45,184 bases of DNA from CAZGMJ01 sp964649005 (GTDB taxonomy: Bacteria; Planctomycetota; Phycisphaerae; Sedimentisphaerales; Anaerobacaceae): the NCBI GenBank assembly GCA_964649005.1, contig CAZYMD010000007.1, forward strand, positions 1 to 45,184. Direction: 5' to 3'. The position numbers and the translations under genes were made by a program. Of the stretch, positions 43,099 to 45,184 are shown piece after piece (positions within the stretch are counted from its first letter, which is position 1; each line of letters starts with the position of its first letter). A model generated the notes under the pieces. The model had not been told where the DNA came from, did not search any database, and saw only the letters and a list, made by a program, of their open reading frames with translations.

Positions 43099-43563
43099 AT
43101 GCGAAAAGGATTTTCACTTGTTGAATTGATGATTGTCGTTGCGGTGCTGGGAATACTGGCCGCAATTGTTGTGCCTCAGTTTCAGAATTACGCGGTCGAA
43201 GCAAACGAATCTGTGGCTAAGGAAGGCCTGCGCATACTTAGAAGTGCTATCGAGGTCTACGCCGCACAAAATGACAGTATCCCGCCTGGCTATGAGGATA
43301 ACGACCCAGACGGCTCGATTACCGCCTCCTGCTTCGTCGCACAGCTCACAACAGGCACCCTAACATCAGGTAAACGTTACATGAACGAAATGCCCAAAAA
43401 TCCCTTCAACGGGCTTAAGACAATGAAAATGGTCGGAAACTTAGAATCCTTCCCCTCAGCCCCCACAGGCGAATTCGGCTGGGTATACCAACCCGCAACC
43501 AGAACAATAAGACTCGATTGGCCAGGAGCAGGAAAAGACGGCCAGGCATACTTCGCCTATTGA
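43099..43563 (+). CDS. Type II secretion/type IV pilin-like pseudopilin
   Basis: 154 residues. The leader MRKG|FSLVELMIVVAVLGIL is a canonical class III signal with Glu5 after cleavage. The globular part resembles GspG-type major pseudopilins in size and in the 'GLRILRSAIEVYAAQN' helix. Near the end 'PKNPFNGLKTM' and 'GEFGWVYQPATRTIRLDWPG' match the GspG-like C-terminal sheet. It may belong to a planctomycete type II-like secretion system; no other such genes are next to it. The initiating ATG has GTGGA upstream. Confidence 0.88.
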   Translation: MRKGFSLVELMIVVAVLGILAAIVVPQFQNYAVEANESVAKEGLRILRSAIEVYAAQNDSIPPGYEDNDPDGSITASCFVAQLTTGTLTSGKRYMNEMPKNPFNGLKTMKMVGNLESFPSAPTGEFGWVYQPATRTIRLDWPGAGKDGQAYFAY

Positions 43564-43732
43564 AGAGCAGTATGATACTGTTCGGCCTCTCGCTTTAACC
43601 AAAAAACTCCGCGCCCATACAACAAGACTGAGCAATAACACCCAGCCAAGCCTGGCCCAGAAGCTGAATCAGAACGAGATGCTCGTTCAGTCGCTGACGC
43701 CAACAGAGCCAAATATCTCTGCAACCACTTCA

Positions 43733-44284
43733 TTATTTGTTGTTGGGATCTTCTGGAACCTTGTCAAAGATCAGGGTCCCTGAATACACATCGTTCGGAT
43801 CTTGTGGAAATCGCGGGCCATAATCGAACAGGCTTATCCAGTCAGTTCTCCAGACCTTTCCATCATCCGACACTGCTCCAATGAACCTGTCAGTACTTGT
43901 GCCTTTGATTCTCTCGGTCATATACACAATGTTGATATCAGCCATTTCTATCACTACAAACAATTCCCTCGTTCCATGTTTGTACTTTACGGGGCAATCA
44001 CCTGCCGTGTAGGTGCTCCAACTGCCGTCCTTCATCTCGACCTTTGTCGTTTGACGTGGCTGGACCGTAACCGTTCCCATCGGAATCACAGCCGATGTTA
44101 CTGTTCCATCAGGGCCCAGCACTATCCGCCACGGGCTTTCCCTCGCCTGCCACACCCCGGTAATATCCAAGGGCAGCCCAAGCTTCGGTTTTATTGTATC
44201 AGGCTTCTCTGATTCCTTCTGGCACCCTACCGAAAACAAAACCACACATGCGAGCAATCCAATAATCAACATTCTCTTATTCAT
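43733..44284 (-). CDS. Putative lipoprotein of unknown function
   Basis: 183 residues. A lipoprotein signal with lipobox FSVGC (Cys21) makes it membrane-anchored outside the cytoplasm. The mature domain has 'DITGVWQARESPWRIVLGPDGTVTSAVIPMG' and later 'ELFVVIEMADINIVYMTERIKGTSTDRFIGAVSDDGKVWRTDW' in outline, a lipocalin-like beta-barrel pattern of 'GxW' followed by strands. No family is certain. ATG 44284 is used, with GGAAG close upstream and GAAGG 9 nt further. Confidence 0.75.
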   Translation of the reverse strand: MNKRMLIIGLLACVVLFSVGCQKESEKPDTIKPKLGLPLDITGVWQARESPWRIVLGPDGTVTSAVIPMGTVTVQPRQTTKVEMKDGSWSTYTAGDCPVKYKHGTRELFVVIEMADINIVYMTERIKGTSTDRFIGAVSDDGKVWRTDWISLFDYGPRFPQDPNDVYSGTLIFDKVPEDPNNK

Positions 44285-44380
44285 AGCTTCCAACCTTCGA
44301 AAAGACTACATTCTAAATATTTCAAATACTTTCTCCTGTATACTTTACAATTGTAGTCGGTATCGAACGTTCCAGGCAAT

Positions 44381-44413
44381 AAAAAAAGCGAGGCAGTTCA
44401 TTATTCAACCGCC
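44381..44413 (-). terminator. Rho-independent terminator after the PEP-CTERM gene
   Basis: On the minus strand GGCGGTT pairs with AACTGCC (one G-U; extendable to 11 bp with one mismatch) across an 8-nt loop, followed after CGC by TTTTTTT (44387-44381). Stop codon is 32 nt before the stem. Confidence 0.8.
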
Positions 44414-44445
44414 TTGCCAGGTTTACATCGGTCTGCTACGTGGGG

Positions 44446-44985
44446 CTATTTGTGGCGGCGCAGGAACAATCCGCCAAGCCCCAACAAAACAATGCTCATT
44501 GGTTCAGGAACACAATAGTAAATGCTATCGAGAGGATTGATAGACTCATTCAATAAGTCTATCCTACCATCTAAGCATGTCAAAGTAATACCATCGACGA
44601 GCAAACCGGTCAGCGGGGCCGGAGTTGCGGAACCATCAGCCAGTGTAACAGCGATCAAGTCCGATATTCCGGTCAAACCAAAGGACTCAAAATCCGCCAA
44701 CAGTGCATCACCATTCGCATATCCGATCTCAACTGCATAGGCTTCCAGCATCGAAACGCTGGAAAGGTTACCAAGGTAGACCTTGCTGGCGCCTGTGAGC
44801 TTGACGTCACCGAAAGCCGCAACATAAAGCGCCGCATTTGCAGGTACAGGTGGCATGCCTAAGATTTGCAATACGTCGCTTTGCATAAAACATTCGGCAT
44901 CGACACCATCAATGCCAAAAATGAAGCCTGCGTTAGCAGTCGAAGCCGCACACAAAACAATCAATAAGATCAATCCCCGTCTCAT
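44446..44985 (-). CDS. Small PEP-CTERM exported protein
   Basis: 179 residues: signal peptide (~1-19), a ~135-residue domain of unknown fold with Leu/Gly/Ala-rich strands, and a C-terminal PEP-CTERM signal VPEPMSIVLLGLGGLFLRRHK. AAGGAG 7 nt before the ATG is a strong ribosome-binding site. The PEP-CTERM tail and the preceding 'RIDLLNESINPLDSI' segment are closely like those of the next gene upstream on the minus strand, so the two are tandem paralogues. Confidence 0.87.
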   Translation of the reverse strand: MRRGLILLIVLCAASTANAGFIFGIDGVDAECFMQSDVLQILGMPPVPANAALYVAAFGDVKLTGASKVYLGNLSSVSMLEAYAVEIGYANGDALLADFESFGLTGISDLIAVTLADGSATPAPLTGLLVDGITLTCLDGRIDLLNESINPLDSIYYCVPEPMSIVLLGLGGLFLRRHK

Positions 44986-45045
44986 TCTGTCGCTCCTTCA
45001 TTTGCACGCATAAGCAACGTGCTATTTTAGAATGTCCGCTGTGGC

Positions 45046-45184
45046 TCACTTCCTGCGACGCAGGAACAATCCGCCAAGGCCCAGCAGCACAATCGTCATC
45101 GGCTCAGGAATTACATTATTGCTCTGTATGGCATTCAGAGACTCATCCAATAGATCGAGCCTACCCCACCAAGAACCCGAGAGC
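45046..45184 (-). CDS. PEP-CTERM protein, C-terminal fragment (cut by the window edge)
   Basis: Only the last 45 codons are visible; the start lies beyond the window. The end is IPEPMTIVLLGLGGLFLRRRK, a full PEP-CTERM signal, preceded by GRLDLLDESLNAIQ. This matches the neighbour's GRIDLLNESINPLD, showing a recent tandem duplication of the family. The two genes lie 60 nt apart in the same direction. Confidence 0.85.
   Translation of the reverse strand, partial: LSGSWWGRLDLLDESLNAIQSNNVIPEPMTIVLLGLGGLFLRRRK

Noticed and set aside
43565..43583. CAGTA-TGA-TACTG hairpin after the pseudopilin gene as a terminator
   Set aside because: The stem is only five pairs and no T-run follows.
1..45184. 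CRISPR arrays, insertion sequences, prophage or rRNA genes
   Set aside because: No regular direct repeats, transposase, integrase or rRNA sequence was seen on either strand.

Overview
The window looks like a chromosomal segment of a planctomycete, most likely of the Phycisphaerae/Sedimentisphaerales type. This is inferred from the gene mix: type II pseudopilin-like proteins, one with an H-X9-DG-like C-terminal motif; PEP-CTERM proteins; a dockerin-bearing secreted protein; an archaeal/vacuolar-type (V/A) ATPase; a GH127 arabinofuranosidase; and many secreted beta-helix, FG-GAP and BNR-repeat proteins. No phage, transposase, CRISPR or plasmid genes were seen.

Layout. 1-5.1 kb: the 3' part of a very large secreted beta-helix/FN3-like/PASTA protein, a strong terminator, and a prepilin-like gene. 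5.2-10.2 kb: a membrane-anchored PD40-TPR protein with a CXXCH haem motif, then a large secreted protein of unknown function. 10.3-14.1 kb: an FHA-GAF protein divergent from a compact System I cytochrome c maturation cluster, ccmE-A-B-C-D, whose last gene is a 38-residue CcmD-like protein. 14.1-19.7 kb: an exported metallo-beta-lactamase-fold protein, a non-coding stretch ending in a consensus promoter and structured leader, an FG-GAP/dockerin protein and a GH127 lipoprotein. 19.8-30.1 kb: an ACT-domain malic enzyme followed by a complete nine-gene V/A-type ATPase operon in the order H-I-K-E-C-F-A-B-D. 30.2-33.8 kb: a PEP-CTERM protein overlapping a BNR (sialidase-like) protein, a ferritin-like protein and a PAC2-family protein. 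34.3-41.1 kb: a four-gene two-component operon on the minus strand (haem-sensor multi-PAS kinase, CheY-like regulator, REC-PAS kinase, NarL-type regulator). 41.4-45.2 kb: tRNA-Gly(CCC), an MscS channel, a pseudopilin, a lipoprotein and two tandem PEP-CTERM paralogues, the last cut by the window edge.

How the genes fit together. Three themes recur. (i) Extracytoplasmic c-type haem: a Cys-type CcmE with CcmABCD, a CXXCH-containing TPR protein, and a sensor kinase whose external domain has the CXXCH of the DUF3365/Tll0287 family. No CcmF, CcmG or CcmH lies in the window, so the final ligation step must be encoded elsewhere or done differently. (ii) Ion energetics: the ATPase K subunit keeps the residues that bind Na+ in Enterococcus hirae NtpK, predicting a sodium-coupled enzyme. 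(iii) Polysaccharide handling and surface display: GH127, BNR protein, dockerin, beta-helix and PEP-CTERM proteins.

The most novel-looking elements are the structured leader behind a perfect TTGACA-N17-TATAAT promoter at 15567-15746, and the haem-sensing kinase operon sharing a window with the divergent Ccm cluster. Calls rest on reading motifs by eye; no database search was possible.
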